Positions 43,905 through 52,028 of a stretch of DNA of 64,000 nucleotides are shown piece after piece. Under the pieces are notes generated by a model. The model did no database searches, had not been told where the DNA came from, and worked only from the letters and a program-made list of their open reading frames with translations. How positions within the stretch are numbered: position 1 is the stretch's first letter; the number at the start of each line of letters is the position of its first letter. The stretch is from contig JAJRRT010000025.1 of assembly GCA_024279255.1 (NCBI GenBank), forward strand, positions 1 through 64,000, written 5' to 3'. Both the position numbers and the translations under genes were made by a program. Origin of the DNA: Deltaproteobacteria bacterium. Lineage in GTDB: Bacteria; Desulfobacterota; Desulfuromonadia; Desulfuromonadales; Geopsychrobacteraceae.

Positions 43905-44630
43905 ATGACCTTTCGTAACAAAATTTTCTTTGGTTATTTTCTCATGGCCTTGATCTTCACTGGTGGCATCCTCATCTGTCTAAAAACTCTGGGACCGATT
44001 GAACGTAGCTTTGAAAAGCTTTCGGCTGAGAACTTACCCGTTCTTAATTTAATCCAGGACATTCGCAACCATGGCAGCATGCTGCATGCTGAAATAATTG
44101 AAATATCTGCACTCTTGTCCCTTGATGTGACACCAGAAACCAGCCAGGCGCTGCTTCTGGAGCGGGCTGAAATCGAACACACCCAAAAACAACTTCTGTC
44201 CGACATGCAGGACTATCGCAAGTTGGTCGAAATGTACTTCCCTGAGGAGAGTTCCTACATCCCGCTGATGCAAACGCAGATCGATCAATTGGTTCTGATG
44301 AGCAAAGAGCTGAACGAGCAAACTGCCGACCAATCCGGCTCTTTTTCATTGGTTATGAAATCCCGGCTCGAAGAGCTTGAACAGAGTTTTCTTGCGGTTA
44401 CTAACGAAATTATCAGCTACGAGGTGCGCGAAGTACAGATGCGACGAGAACAGATCAATACCGCCGTTGCAGAAGCACGGTTCAGGATCGGAGTGGCCAC
44501 TTTTATCTCATTGGCGCTGACTCTGATTCTTACCCTGGTATTGACACGACTGAGTTCACCCTCTGAACCTTTTGGGAACAAAGGTCGCAGATTGAGCCGA
44601 ATGCCGCGACGCAACAACCAACGTGAATGA
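43905..44630 (+). CDS. membrane sensor fragment with four-helix-bundle periplasmic domain, no output domain
   Basis: 241 residues: TM1 at about 8-28, a ~165-residue helical extracytoplasmic domain of 4HB-MCP type (Leu/Glu/Gln heptads), TM2 at about 192-212, then only ~28 basic residues. The usual HAMP and kinase, cyclase or MCP domains are absent. It could be a truncated chemoreceptor or kinase, or a stand-alone sensor that works through a partner. Its end overlaps the GTG of the next frame by 8 bp. No ribosome site of note. Confidence 0.65.
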   Translation: MTFRNKIFFGYFLMALIFTGGILICLKTLGPIERSFEKLSAENLPVLNLIQDIRNHGSMLHAEIIEISALLSLDVTPETSQALLLERAEIEHTQKQLLSDMQDYRKLVEMYFPEESSYIPLMQTQIDQLVLMSKELNEQTADQSGSFSLVMKSRLEELEQSFLAVTNEIISYEVREVQMRREQINTAVAEARFRIGVATFISLALTLILTLVLTRLSSPSEPFGNKGRRLSRMPRRNNQRE

Positions 44631-44637
44631 CACGATA

Positions 44638-45465
44638 ATGAGCATTACAGACGAACTCTTTAAAGCGCTGCCGATCTTCCTTGGCACACTGTTGCTACCC
44701 TCACCAGTCTGCGCCACGCTTGAACACATGTTCCTCTATTTCCCGGATACAGAAATATTGATGACTCCTGCGTCCATAGGTCTGGAGTTTGAAGATATAA
44801 GTTTCCAAGCCAGCGATGGCACCAAGCTACACGGCTGGTACCTGCCAGGTGAAAAAGAGAAACCACTGGTCCTCTTCTGCCACGGTAACGCCGGCAACAT
44901 CTCCCACCGGATCGACAACCTGCGTCTGCTTAGTGAGTTAGGGCTTTCAGTCTTTATTTTCGATTATCGCGGCTATGGACAAAGTGAAGGGAAGGCAACC
45001 GAAGCAGGAACTTACGCCGATATTCGCGGAGCGTTGAGATGGCTGCAGGAAAGAGGCTGGTCTGAGCAACAGATGATCTATTTCGGTCGTTCTCTTGGTG
45101 CGGCCATCGCTCTGCAGCTGGCTCTGGAATCTCCCCCGGCCGGGCTGGTGCTGGAATCACCCTTCACCTCAATCGAAGCGCTCGGGAAGCAACACTACCC
45201 GATCTTATGGCTGCTGGCGGGCTGGGCGCTAGATGCCCGCTACGACAACATTATCAAAATCAACCAACTCAAAACGCCGCTGTTGATCTTTCACGGTGAA
45301 GAGGACGAGATCATCCCGCAGCAGATGGGCAGAGAACTTTTCGAGCGGGCACCTCAACCGAAACAATTCTATTCGATCCCGTTCGCCGGGCATAATAATA
45401 CTTACGACGAAGGCGGTGTGAAATACTGGCAACAGTGGCGGAGCTTTGTACAAAGTCTTTTCTGA
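44638..45465 (+). CDS. alpha/beta hydrolase, BEM46/ABHD13-like, membrane-anchored
   Basis: About 275 residues from the ATG at 44638; a GTG at 44623 is possible. N-terminal hydrophobic anchor (LFKALPIFLGTLLLPSPVCA). Then a family-typical KLHGWYLPG, LFCHGNAGNISHR (oxyanion), FDYRGYGQSEG, nucleophile GRSLGAAIAL (Ser), HGEEDEIIP (Asp) and AGHNNT (His). Relatives are acyl hydrolases of unknown natural substrate. Follows the sensor fragment without a gap. Confidence 0.88.
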   Translation: MSITDELFKALPIFLGTLLLPSPVCATLEHMFLYFPDTEILMTPASIGLEFEDISFQASDGTKLHGWYLPGEKEKPLVLFCHGNAGNISHRIDNLRLLSELGLSVFIFDYRGYGQSEGKATEAGTYADIRGALRWLQERGWSEQQMIYFGRSLGAAIALQLALESPPAGLVLESPFTSIEALGKQHYPILWLLAGWALDARYDNIIKINQLKTPLLIFHGEEDEIIPQQMGRELFERAPQPKQFYSIPFAGHNNTYDEGGVKYWQQWRSFVQSLF

Positions 45466-45496
45466 TAATTCAGAGGCAAAGACCAAAAGCAGATGT

Positions 45497-46816
45497 TTAT
45501 AGAGAAGGAGATGATTTGGTCTTGCCCCAGAACAAAGGAGAGAGACCATAGGTTATGGCTGCAACAAAAGCGATGAGAAGAGGTGCCAGGTACTGATCAC
45601 GATGGACCCCTAATGCCAAGAGGAACAGGAATGCACCAAGGACAAGAACCCGTACGACTTTAGGTATTTTCGGTAGTATTGTACGTCCGAAGTGGGCGTA
45701 GGAAACCCGAGAGATCATTAACAGGGCCGTTATCGCAACGATCACTCCCCCGGCGATATCATTGGAAATCAGAACACAGGTGGTTCCCACGACCAGCGCT
45801 CCGGCAGGCGACGGCATTCCCGAGAAGGTTGCCACCCCCCCCGATATCCCCTGCCTTCTCTTCTCGATGACGAAGCGGATCAGCCGATACACCGTCGCTC
45901 CGAGATACAGCCCACCCATGGCCAACCCAACCCACAACTGTGCAAAGGATGTCATGACGATCAATCCTGCAGTGAGCCCAAAGCTCGTCCCGTCGGCGAC
46001 GTCATCGAACAGCTCCCCTCTGGGGGTAGACCCCCATCGTTCTGCGGCACGACCATCAAAGAGATCAAGAAACTGCCCCAGAAACACAAGCCCAAGAGCG
46101 TAGACCGGTGGGTGCCCGCTGAGAATAACCCAGCAGCCAGTGAGTCCGCATACCAAGTTCAAAAGACTCAGAATGTTGGCATACCAGTAGTTAGGGATAA
46201 TTTTAAAGGCCGTAGAACAAAACGCCAGACAGACGCATATCCAGAGAAGAGGATTAATGGTACGACCAAGAAAAGGAAGTGGTCCGTAGATTAAGACCAG
46301 GCCCACAACTATCAGTAGCACGACGACGAGAAACGTCTTGGCCTTACCGAACAGGTTCGCCGCTTTGACCTTGCTAAAGTGGCGCGAGACCTGACCGATC
46401 ACATCGAAGATCAGAAACAGACCTACCAGAACCGGGTTCAGCCATCCCAACCAGGCCATATAGGCCAGCATAGGGAAATACATGAGCTTATCTGAGAAGG
46501 GGTCGATCGACTCCCCCTCTTCTGTGTGCAGATCGCACTTTCGAGCGATATCACCATCGGTGATGTCGGTAATCATCCAAAGAGTAAAGAACAGAAAACA
46601 GAGGCGTGGAAAGCCCATATATAGCAACGCCACGGAAACAAATCCCATGGGGTAGCGAGCCCGACTGATGGAGTTGGGATGAAGCCAGAAGTGAGCGCGG
46701 ACCCAGGCAATCTGCTGGGGGGTGCGCAGAAATCGGATGACCACGAAGCGCTCCGCGCCCAACATCAGAAACACAGGAATCGCGATCTCAATCAAGATTG
46801 ATGTGTAAACATCCAT
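45497..46816 (-). CDS. double CDP-alcohol phosphatidyltransferase fusion (two CDP-OH-P domains)
   Basis: 439 residues with about 12 hydrophobic segments, twice the normal family length. The N-terminal domain carries the catalytic signature D-IT-DG-DI-AR ... E-S-I-D-PFS-D (about residues 83-110), fitting D-x2-DG-x2-AR-x8-G-x3-D-x3-D. The C-terminal domain repeats it as D-LF-DG-RA-AE-R ... G-ELF-D-DVA-D (about 250-275), but with AE in place of AR. One half looks PgsA-like, the other PssA-like. Either two condensations are carried out by one polypeptide or one half is inactive. Transcribed alone. The ribosome site is weak. Confidence 0.8.
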   Translation of the reverse strand: MDVYTSILIEIAIPVFLMLGAERFVVIRFLRTPQQIAWVRAHFWLHPNSISRARYPMGFVSVALLYMGFPRLCFLFFTLWMITDITDGDIARKCDLHTEEGESIDPFSDKLMYFPMLAYMAWLGWLNPVLVGLFLIFDVIGQVSRHFSKVKAANLFGKAKTFLVVVLLIVVGLVLIYGPLPFLGRTINPLLWICVCLAFCSTAFKIIPNYWYANILSLLNLVCGLTGCWVILSGHPPVYALGLVFLGQFLDLFDGRAAERWGSTPRGELFDDVADGTSFGLTAGLIVMTSFAQLWVGLAMGGLYLGATVYRLIRFVIEKRRQGISGGVATFSGMPSPAGALVVGTTCVLISNDIAGGVIVAITALLMISRVSYAHFGRTILPKIPKVVRVLVLGAFLFLLALGVHRDQYLAPLLIAFVAAITYGLSPLFWGKTKSSPSL

Positions 46817-46979
46817 AAATACCTAGGAATTAGGGTTAGGGAGTTGCCATCCAACTCGGATACTTTGCAAAATTATCAAGTTCAATTGACGATGACAACA
46901 ACAATAATCTGGGCTTATTGTTAAACTGGTACATTCATAAAAATAAACAAGTCCTCAATTAATTGTTAAGGAGACTAAC

Positions 46980-47499
46980 ATGGACCTGATGCTGACAGGA
47001 AAGATTGCATTGGTTGTGGCTTCAAATAAAGGATTGGAAGGGCCATCACCGGGCAACTCGCTGCTGAAGGTGCTGATGTGATGCTCACCAGCCGAGACCC
47101 TGAGCAGCTGAGCTTGGCCCGGTCGAAATCCTGATGAACAACGCAAGCGGCCCACCCGGCGGCGGATTTGAGCAGCTCGACGATACCGCAGGCAGGCAGC
47201 CTTTGCACTGAGCCTGCCCAGTGATGTCCGCCTGATTCATGAGGTGCTCCTCGACTCGAATCAGAGCGGCGGTTGAATCAACAATGTTACCTCATCGTCG
47301 ATCAAGCAACCGATTCCAGGGCTGACAAGCGTGGAATCAATCGAGAACAGAACGAAAATGAATCACGCCAGAACATCCCCTTGAAGCGCTATGGCGACCC
47401 TGAAGAATTTGCCAGGGGAGTCTGCGGCCTCGCCTCCGGTGCGAGGATGTCACAGGTAGCACGTTGATGGTTGATGGAGGGATGGTTAAAGGGTACTGA
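46980..47499 (+). pseudogene. decayed short-chain dehydrogenase/reductase (SDR) gene
   Basis: Three-frame fragments align with an SDR in order: LTGKIALVV-ASNKGL (Rossmann start), GQLAAEGADVMLTSRDPEQL, GPVEILMNNASGPPGG (NNAG region), AFALSLPSD, then IPLKRYGDPEEFARGVCGLAS and the C-terminal VDGGMVKGY stop. At least four frameshifts and the loss of the catalytic YxxxK region leave no intact protein. An AAGGAG stands before the original ATG at 46980. The region 46817-46979 holds nothing recognised. Confidence 0.82.
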
Positions 47500-47591
47500 A
47501 CCTCGTTCGGCTGAGGACTGTCGACTTCGCCGATGCAACTGGCAGACAATTTGCTATAAATACCATTGCCCTCGAAGAGAGAGTCCTGAAA

Positions 47592-49379
47592 ATGGCGCGT
47601 TTCATCAAACGAGTTTCCCCCTGGTGGTTACTGATCGTCGGCCTGTGCGTTGCAAGCGGGGTTGTCTGGCAGGCCGGACGCTGGACTTACGCTGTCGAAC
47701 TAGAATCACTGATTAAAACCGGCGAAGAACGCCTGACCCTTTACACCGGGACCCTGCGCGGCGCCCTGAGTCGTTACGCCTACCTGCCGTATGTTCTGGC
47801 GCGCAATGGTGAAGTCCTGGCTTTACTCGAGTCTGGCAGGGCAGCCGACCAGGTCAATCTTTATCTGGAGGATTTGAATCAGGAAGCCGGATGCCAGGCC
47901 CTCTACATCATGGATGCCACAGGCACCACTCGCGCTTCGAGTAACTGGCGTGAGCCGCTCAGCTACGTGGGGAAAAATTACGGATTCCGACCCTATTTCA
48001 CCGCCGCCAAGAACAATCGTCAAGGCCGTTTTTTCGCCATCGGCGTTACCACCAACCAACCTGGCTTCTTCATGTCTCACCCTGTGTATCGGGAAGAACG
48101 TTTTCTCGGTGCCGTCGTCGTCAAGGTTGATCTTGACCCACTGCAGGCCGACTGGCGCGAGGGAGGAGAAACCATCCTGGTCAGTGATGCCAATGGAGTG
48201 CTCTTCCTGTCGAGTCGAGATGACTGGAAATACCGGAGCCTACTCCCCCTCACTGCTGAACAACAGGAACTGATTCGCACCGGTCGCCAGTACGGATCAG
48301 AACCCATAGAGTTGGTACCCTTGCAGACCGGAAAAAGCCTGGGCCCAGATCAGCGGATCGTGCGGACCGGCAAACTCAACTATCTGATGCTCTCCCGGAC
48401 AATTCCCAGCCTCGACTGGACGCTCTACCATCTCGCATCGCTGGAACCGGTTCAGGAACGGACTCAGGCGGTGGCAACCATCGGCACCATCCTGTCGTTG
48501 CTGCTGTTGGCTCTCGGGATGTACGCCCGCGAACGGCGGCAGAAACAGCTATCACGTCATAAGGCACGAGAGGCGGAAGCGATCAAAACCATCAACTTGC
48601 GCCTTCAGGATGAGATCGAGGAACACTGCCGGACCGAGCATGCACTGCGTAACACTCAGGCTGAGTTGGTTCAGCACAGTAAACTGGCCGCGCTTGGCCA
48701 AATGGCCGCCGGGATTGTTCACGAATTAAATCAGCCGATCGCCGCAATCCGCACTCATGCGGCCAGCGGGCGCCTGTTGCTCGATCGGCGCGAAGAGGAG
48801 AAGGCCCGCGAATCTTTCACTTCTGTCACACGGATTACCGATCATATGGCCTCGATCACGGCGCAGCTGAAGACTTTCGCCTACAAAACTCCCCGTTCAA
48901 GCGAACCGGTCGACGTTCAGACCTGTCTCCTGGCAGCCCTAGAAATGACCGAAGCACTGCTCTCTGAAATGGTGATTGTGGTTAAAACACAGCAGCCCCC
49001 GGAGCCCGTCATTATTAAGGGAGGTGGCAGTCGACTGGAACAGGTGCTGGTCAATCTGATCCGCAACAGTGTGGATGCCATGCGCGACGTCGAGCGCCGC
49101 GCGCTGAAGATCACCACGACACAGAACGACGAGATGGTCGAAATCACCCTATGCGACAGCGGCTCCGGCATCGAGGAACAGAACCTGGCCGAACTGTTCA
49201 ATCCCTTCTTTACCACCAAGGAGGTCGGCAAAGGATTGGGACTCGGCCTGTCGATCAGTTATCGGATCATCACTGATCTCGGTGGCACCATTCGTGCGTT
49301 GAATAATCCTGAAGGCGGGGCAAGTTTTGTTGTCCGCCTGCCTGTCATCCCTGCTACCACTACAGGAGAAGAGCAATGA
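47592..49379 (+). CDS. sensor histidine kinase, DctB type
   Basis: 595 residues. TM1 at about 12-30, a ~265-residue periplasmic double-PAS/dCache domain with DctB-like features (YAYLPYVLARN, SNWREPLSYVGKNYGFRPYFTAA, GVTTNQPGFFMSHPVY), TM2 at about 295-312, a coiled-coil linker, then the kinase: H-box AAGIVHELNQPIAAIRTHA, N-box LIRNSVDAM, G1 DSGSGI and G2 GKGLGLGLSI. It would sense a C4-dicarboxylate or related acid outside the membrane and phosphorylate the regulator encoded next. The stop overlaps the next start by ATGA (49376-49379). Confidence 0.93.
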   Translation: MARFIKRVSPWWLLIVGLCVASGVVWQAGRWTYAVELESLIKTGEERLTLYTGTLRGALSRYAYLPYVLARNGEVLALLESGRAADQVNLYLEDLNQEAGCQALYIMDATGTTRASSNWREPLSYVGKNYGFRPYFTAAKNNRQGRFFAIGVTTNQPGFFMSHPVYREERFLGAVVVKVDLDPLQADWREGGETILVSDANGVLFLSSRDDWKYRSLLPLTAEQQELIRTGRQYGSEPIELVPLQTGKSLGPDQRIVRTGKLNYLMLSRTIPSLDWTLYHLASLEPVQERTQAVATIGTILSLLLLALGMYARERRQKQLSRHKAREAEAIKTINLRLQDEIEEHCRTEHALRNTQAELVQHSKLAALGQMAAGIVHELNQPIAAIRTHAASGRLLLDRREEEKARESFTSVTRITDHMASITAQLKTFAYKTPRSSEPVDVQTCLLAALEMTEALLSEMVIVVKTQQPPEPVIIKGGGSRLEQVLVNLIRNSVDAMRDVERRALKITTTQNDEMVEITLCDSGSGIEEQNLAELFNPFFTTKEVGKGLGLGLSISYRIITDLGGTIRALNNPEGGASFVVRLPVIPATTTGEEQ

Positions 49380-50752
49380 CCAGCCGCCCCGGCAAAATTT
49401 ATCTGGTTGATGACGATTCCGACCTGCGCACGGCCACTGCGCAATGGCTGGAGTTGGCAGACTACCAGGTTGAAACCTTTCCCGATGCACCAAGCGCCCT
49501 GGCGCGGATCAACCCACAGATGGCTGCGGTAGTGATCAGTGACGTCAAGATGCCGAAGATGAACGGGATGGAATTTCTTGCACGGCTGACGGCCCTCGAT
49601 AAGGATCTTCCGGTCGTACTGATCACCGCCCACGGTGACGTACAGATGGCGGTCAAAGCCATCCGTCAGGGAGCCTACGATTTCATAGAGAAACCCTTTG
49701 AACCTGAACGCCTGCTCGACGTCCTGCAACGCGCCAGTGAAAAGCGCCAGCTGGTACTGGAAAATCGTGACCTGCGCCGCCAATTAAATGGTACTGGCGC
49801 AATTGAAAAACGCCTGATTGGCGATTGCCCGGCCATCCAGCGCCTGCGGGCCGAACTGCTGGATGTCGCCGATACCGATGCGCCGGTTCTGATTCAGGGC
49901 GAAACTGGCACCGGCAAAGAGGTCGTCGCCCAATGCCTACACGAATTCAGCTCGCGGAAAAGTTCTAAATTCGTGGCGGTCAACTGCGGCGCGATTCCGG
50001 AAAACATGGTGGAGACAGAACTCTTTGGCCACGAGCGTGGCGCCTTTACCGGTGCCGACCGCCGTCGCATCGGCCGTTTTGAATATGCCGAAGGGGGGAC
50101 TCTTTTTCTCGATGAAATCGGAACCATGCCCTTGCCCATTCAGGTCAAGGTGCTGCGCGCTTTACAGGAACGGGAGATTGTCCGCATCGGCAGCAACGAA
50201 CCCCAGCCGATCGACATCCGACTGATCAGTGCCACCAATTGTGACCTGCTCGCAGAATGTGCCGTCGGTCAGTTCCGCAATGACCTCTATTATCGGATTA
50301 ATGTTGTTGAATTGCGGGTGCCACCGCTACGTGAGCGGGGCGGCGATATCCTGCTGCTGTTCGATTATTTCATCGCCCAAGCTGCCATCACCTACAAACG
50401 CCCCACAGTCTCGATCCAGGCGACCGATGCCGCGCTCTTGATGCACCATAAATGGCCGGGAAATGTGCGTGAACTGAAGAATATTGCCGAACGCTTTATC
50501 CTCTCATCCTTGCCTGATGCGCAACGGTTACCTTCAATTTTCGGCAGTACCGGACAAGCCTCCACCCTGCCGGGCAACCCCCCGCTGCTGGAGTTACTGC
50601 GGCATTATGAACGCTCATTACTGGAGCAATCACTCTCCCGCCATAATGGCGATATTCAGGCAGTAACTGAAGAGCTCGGTCTGCCGCGTAGAACCTTGAA
50701 CGAAAAATTGACCCGCCATAATCTGGAAAGAAAAGATTTCATCGCCCACTAA
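49376..50752 (+). CDS. sigma-54 dependent response regulator, DctD type
   Basis: 458 residues. Receiver with DDDSDLRTA, phospho-Asp in VVISDVKMPKMNG (Asp57) and Lys in FIEKPFEPE. AAA+ domain with Walker A GETGTGKE, the sigma-54 contact GAFTGA, Walker B LFLDEIG and the RxxR-like FRNDLYYRINV. A Fis-type HTH (IQAVTEELGLPRRTLNEKL) ends the protein. It should activate the -24/-12 promoter 100 bp downstream. The 3' end overlaps a terminator palindrome. Confidence 0.95.
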   Translation: MTSRPGKIYLVDDDSDLRTATAQWLELADYQVETFPDAPSALARINPQMAAVVISDVKMPKMNGMEFLARLTALDKDLPVVLITAHGDVQMAVKAIRQGAYDFIEKPFEPERLLDVLQRASEKRQLVLENRDLRRQLNGTGAIEKRLIGDCPAIQRLRAELLDVADTDAPVLIQGETGTGKEVVAQCLHEFSSRKSSKFVAVNCGAIPENMVETELFGHERGAFTGADRRRIGRFEYAEGGTLFLDEIGTMPLPIQVKVLRALQEREIVRIGSNEPQPIDIRLISATNCDLLAECAVGQFRNDLYYRINVVELRVPPLRERGGDILLLFDYFIAQAAITYKRPTVSIQATDAALLMHHKWPGNVRELKNIAERFILSSLPDAQRLPSIFGSTGQASTLPGNPPLLELLRHYERSLLEQSLSRHNGDIQAVTEELGLPRRTLNEKLTRHNLERKDFIAH

Positions 50753-50784
50753 TCGGCAAGATCTTGCCGATTAGTGGGTTTTTT
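50745..50784 (+). terminator. palindromic terminator overlapping the dctD stop codon
   Basis: A 34-bp perfect palindrome (CCCACTAATCGGCAAG / CTTGCCGATTAGTGGG around AT) followed by TTTTTT. It ends the two-component transcript, so the transporter genes rely on the next promoter. Confidence 0.9.
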
Positions 50785-50786
50785 CT

Positions 50787-50802
50787 CAGCAACATCTTGC
50801 TG
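50787..50802 (+). promoter_or_regulatory. candidate upstream activating site for the DctD-like regulator
   Basis: CAGCAA-catc-TTGCTG is a perfect 6-bp inverted repeat centred about 60 bp upstream of the -24 element, the expected place for an enhancer-binding protein. Confidence 0.5.
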
Positions 50803-50854
50803 AAATTTCGCCGCCATCCAAAGCAAACCTCGTTCTACTCCCTAAAATCAATGC

Positions 50855-50870
50855 TGGCACAGCCCTTGCC
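50855..50870 (+). promoter_or_regulatory. sigma-54 (-24/-12) promoter of the TRAP-TAXI genes
   Basis: TGGCAC-agccc-TTGCC is an essentially consensus RpoN promoter, about 75 bp before the TAXI protein ATG and downstream of the gene for a sigma-54 activator. Confidence 0.9.
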
Positions 50871-50946
50871 TTGTACTAAACGACAAAGAAAAGGAATCCG
50901 TATCCATTCGGGATATCCCATACATCTCAATCAAAAGGAGAAAAAC

Positions 50947-51966
50947 ATGCGGCGAATCAAACAAGGTATATTTCTCGTGGCGGCAGTCGCCTTGCTGTTC
51001 GGTTCAATCACAACTGCCCAAGCAGCCAAAGATCGCAGTTACCTGATGGCCACCGCCTCGACTGGCGGCACCTACTACCCGGTCGGCGTAGCGCTGTCAA
51101 CCCTGGTCAAGGTGAAGTTGCAGCCGAAGCAGAAGATCGGTATGTCAGCGATCAACTCGGCCGGTTCCGGTGAGAACATCAAGCTGTTACGCGATAATGA
51201 AGTTCAGTTCGCCATCCTGCAAGGTCTCTACGGTTCTTACGCCTGGAACGGCAGCGGTCCGATCAAAGCTGCCGGACCCCAGAAAAATCTACGCTCGGTG
51301 AGCATGCTCTGGCAGAACGTAGAGCATTATGCTGTGTTGAAAAAATTTGCCAAAACCGGCACTGTCAGCGACCTGGTCGGAATGAAGGGACAGGCTATGT
51401 CGATGGGCAAAAAGAACTCTGGAACTCTCGGCTCCAACAAAGTTCTGCTCGGCAATCTTGGTGTCGACATCGATAAAGATTACGACCTGATCCATGTCGG
51501 TTACGGTCCTTCGGCCGATGCACTACAGAACGGTCAGATCTCCGGCATGGGAATACCTGCCGGTGCTCCCGCCGGGGCCATCACCAAAGCGATGGCAGCC
51601 ATGGGTGACGATGTTACTGTGCTCGATTTCACCGATGCGCAGCTAAAGCAGGCAGATTCTGGCAGAAACCTCTGGACCCGCTTCGTGATTCCAGCAGAGA
51701 CCTATCCGAACCAGACCAAGGATATCAACACCATCGCTCAACCGAACTTTCTCGCGGTGCGTGCCGACCTGGACGAAGACGCCGTCTACCAGATTACCAA
51801 AACTATCTACGAAAACTTGGCTTTCCTCAACGCCATTCATGGTGCCACCAAGGCAATGTCGCTCGAAAAAGCCACAGTTGGCCTGCCGCTGCCGTTACAT
51901 CCCGGTGCGCTCAAATATTACCGAGAAGCCGGTATCAACGTCCCTGACCAGTTGATCGCGAACTAA
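50947..51966 (+). CDS. TAXI-family TRAP transporter solute-binding protein
   Basis: 339 residues from the ATG at 50947 (AAAAGGAG upstream). Signal peptide to about residue 27 (AQAAKD). TAXI motifs: LMATASTGGTYYPVGVALSTLV, SAINSAGSGENIKLLRDNEVQFAILQ, GMKGQAMSMGKKNSGT, VGYGPSADALQNGQISGM and the G-A-PAGAI segment. It captures a substrate such as an amino acid or dicarboxylate for the fused permease. Expression is expected to be sigma-54 dependent and stronger than that of the permease because of the following hairpin. Confidence 0.95.
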   Translation: MRRIKQGIFLVAAVALLFGSITTAQAAKDRSYLMATASTGGTYYPVGVALSTLVKVKLQPKQKIGMSAINSAGSGENIKLLRDNEVQFAILQGLYGSYAWNGSGPIKAAGPQKNLRSVSMLWQNVEHYAVLKKFAKTGTVSDLVGMKGQAMSMGKKNSGTLGSNKVLLGNLGVDIDKDYDLIHVGYGPSADALQNGQISGMGIPAGAPAGAITKAMAAMGDDVTVLDFTDAQLKQADSGRNLWTRFVIPAETYPNQTKDINTIAQPNFLAVRADLDEDAVYQITKTIYENLAFLNAIHGATKAMSLEKATVGLPLPLHPGALKYYREAGINVPDQLIAN

Positions 51967-51979
51967 CCAGATTCATCCA

Positions 51980-52015
51980 CTCGGCCGCTCCCTTTCGGAG
52001 CGGCCGAGACTTTTT
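51980..52015 (+). terminator. intercistronic hairpin between binding protein and permease genes
   Basis: A perfect 12-bp stem CTCGGCCGCTCC / GGAGCGGCCGAG with a 5-nt loop followed by ACTTTTT. It can act as a partial terminator or 3' stabiliser, favouring excess binding protein. Confidence 0.88.
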
Positions 52016-52028
52016 GGAGATCATCACC

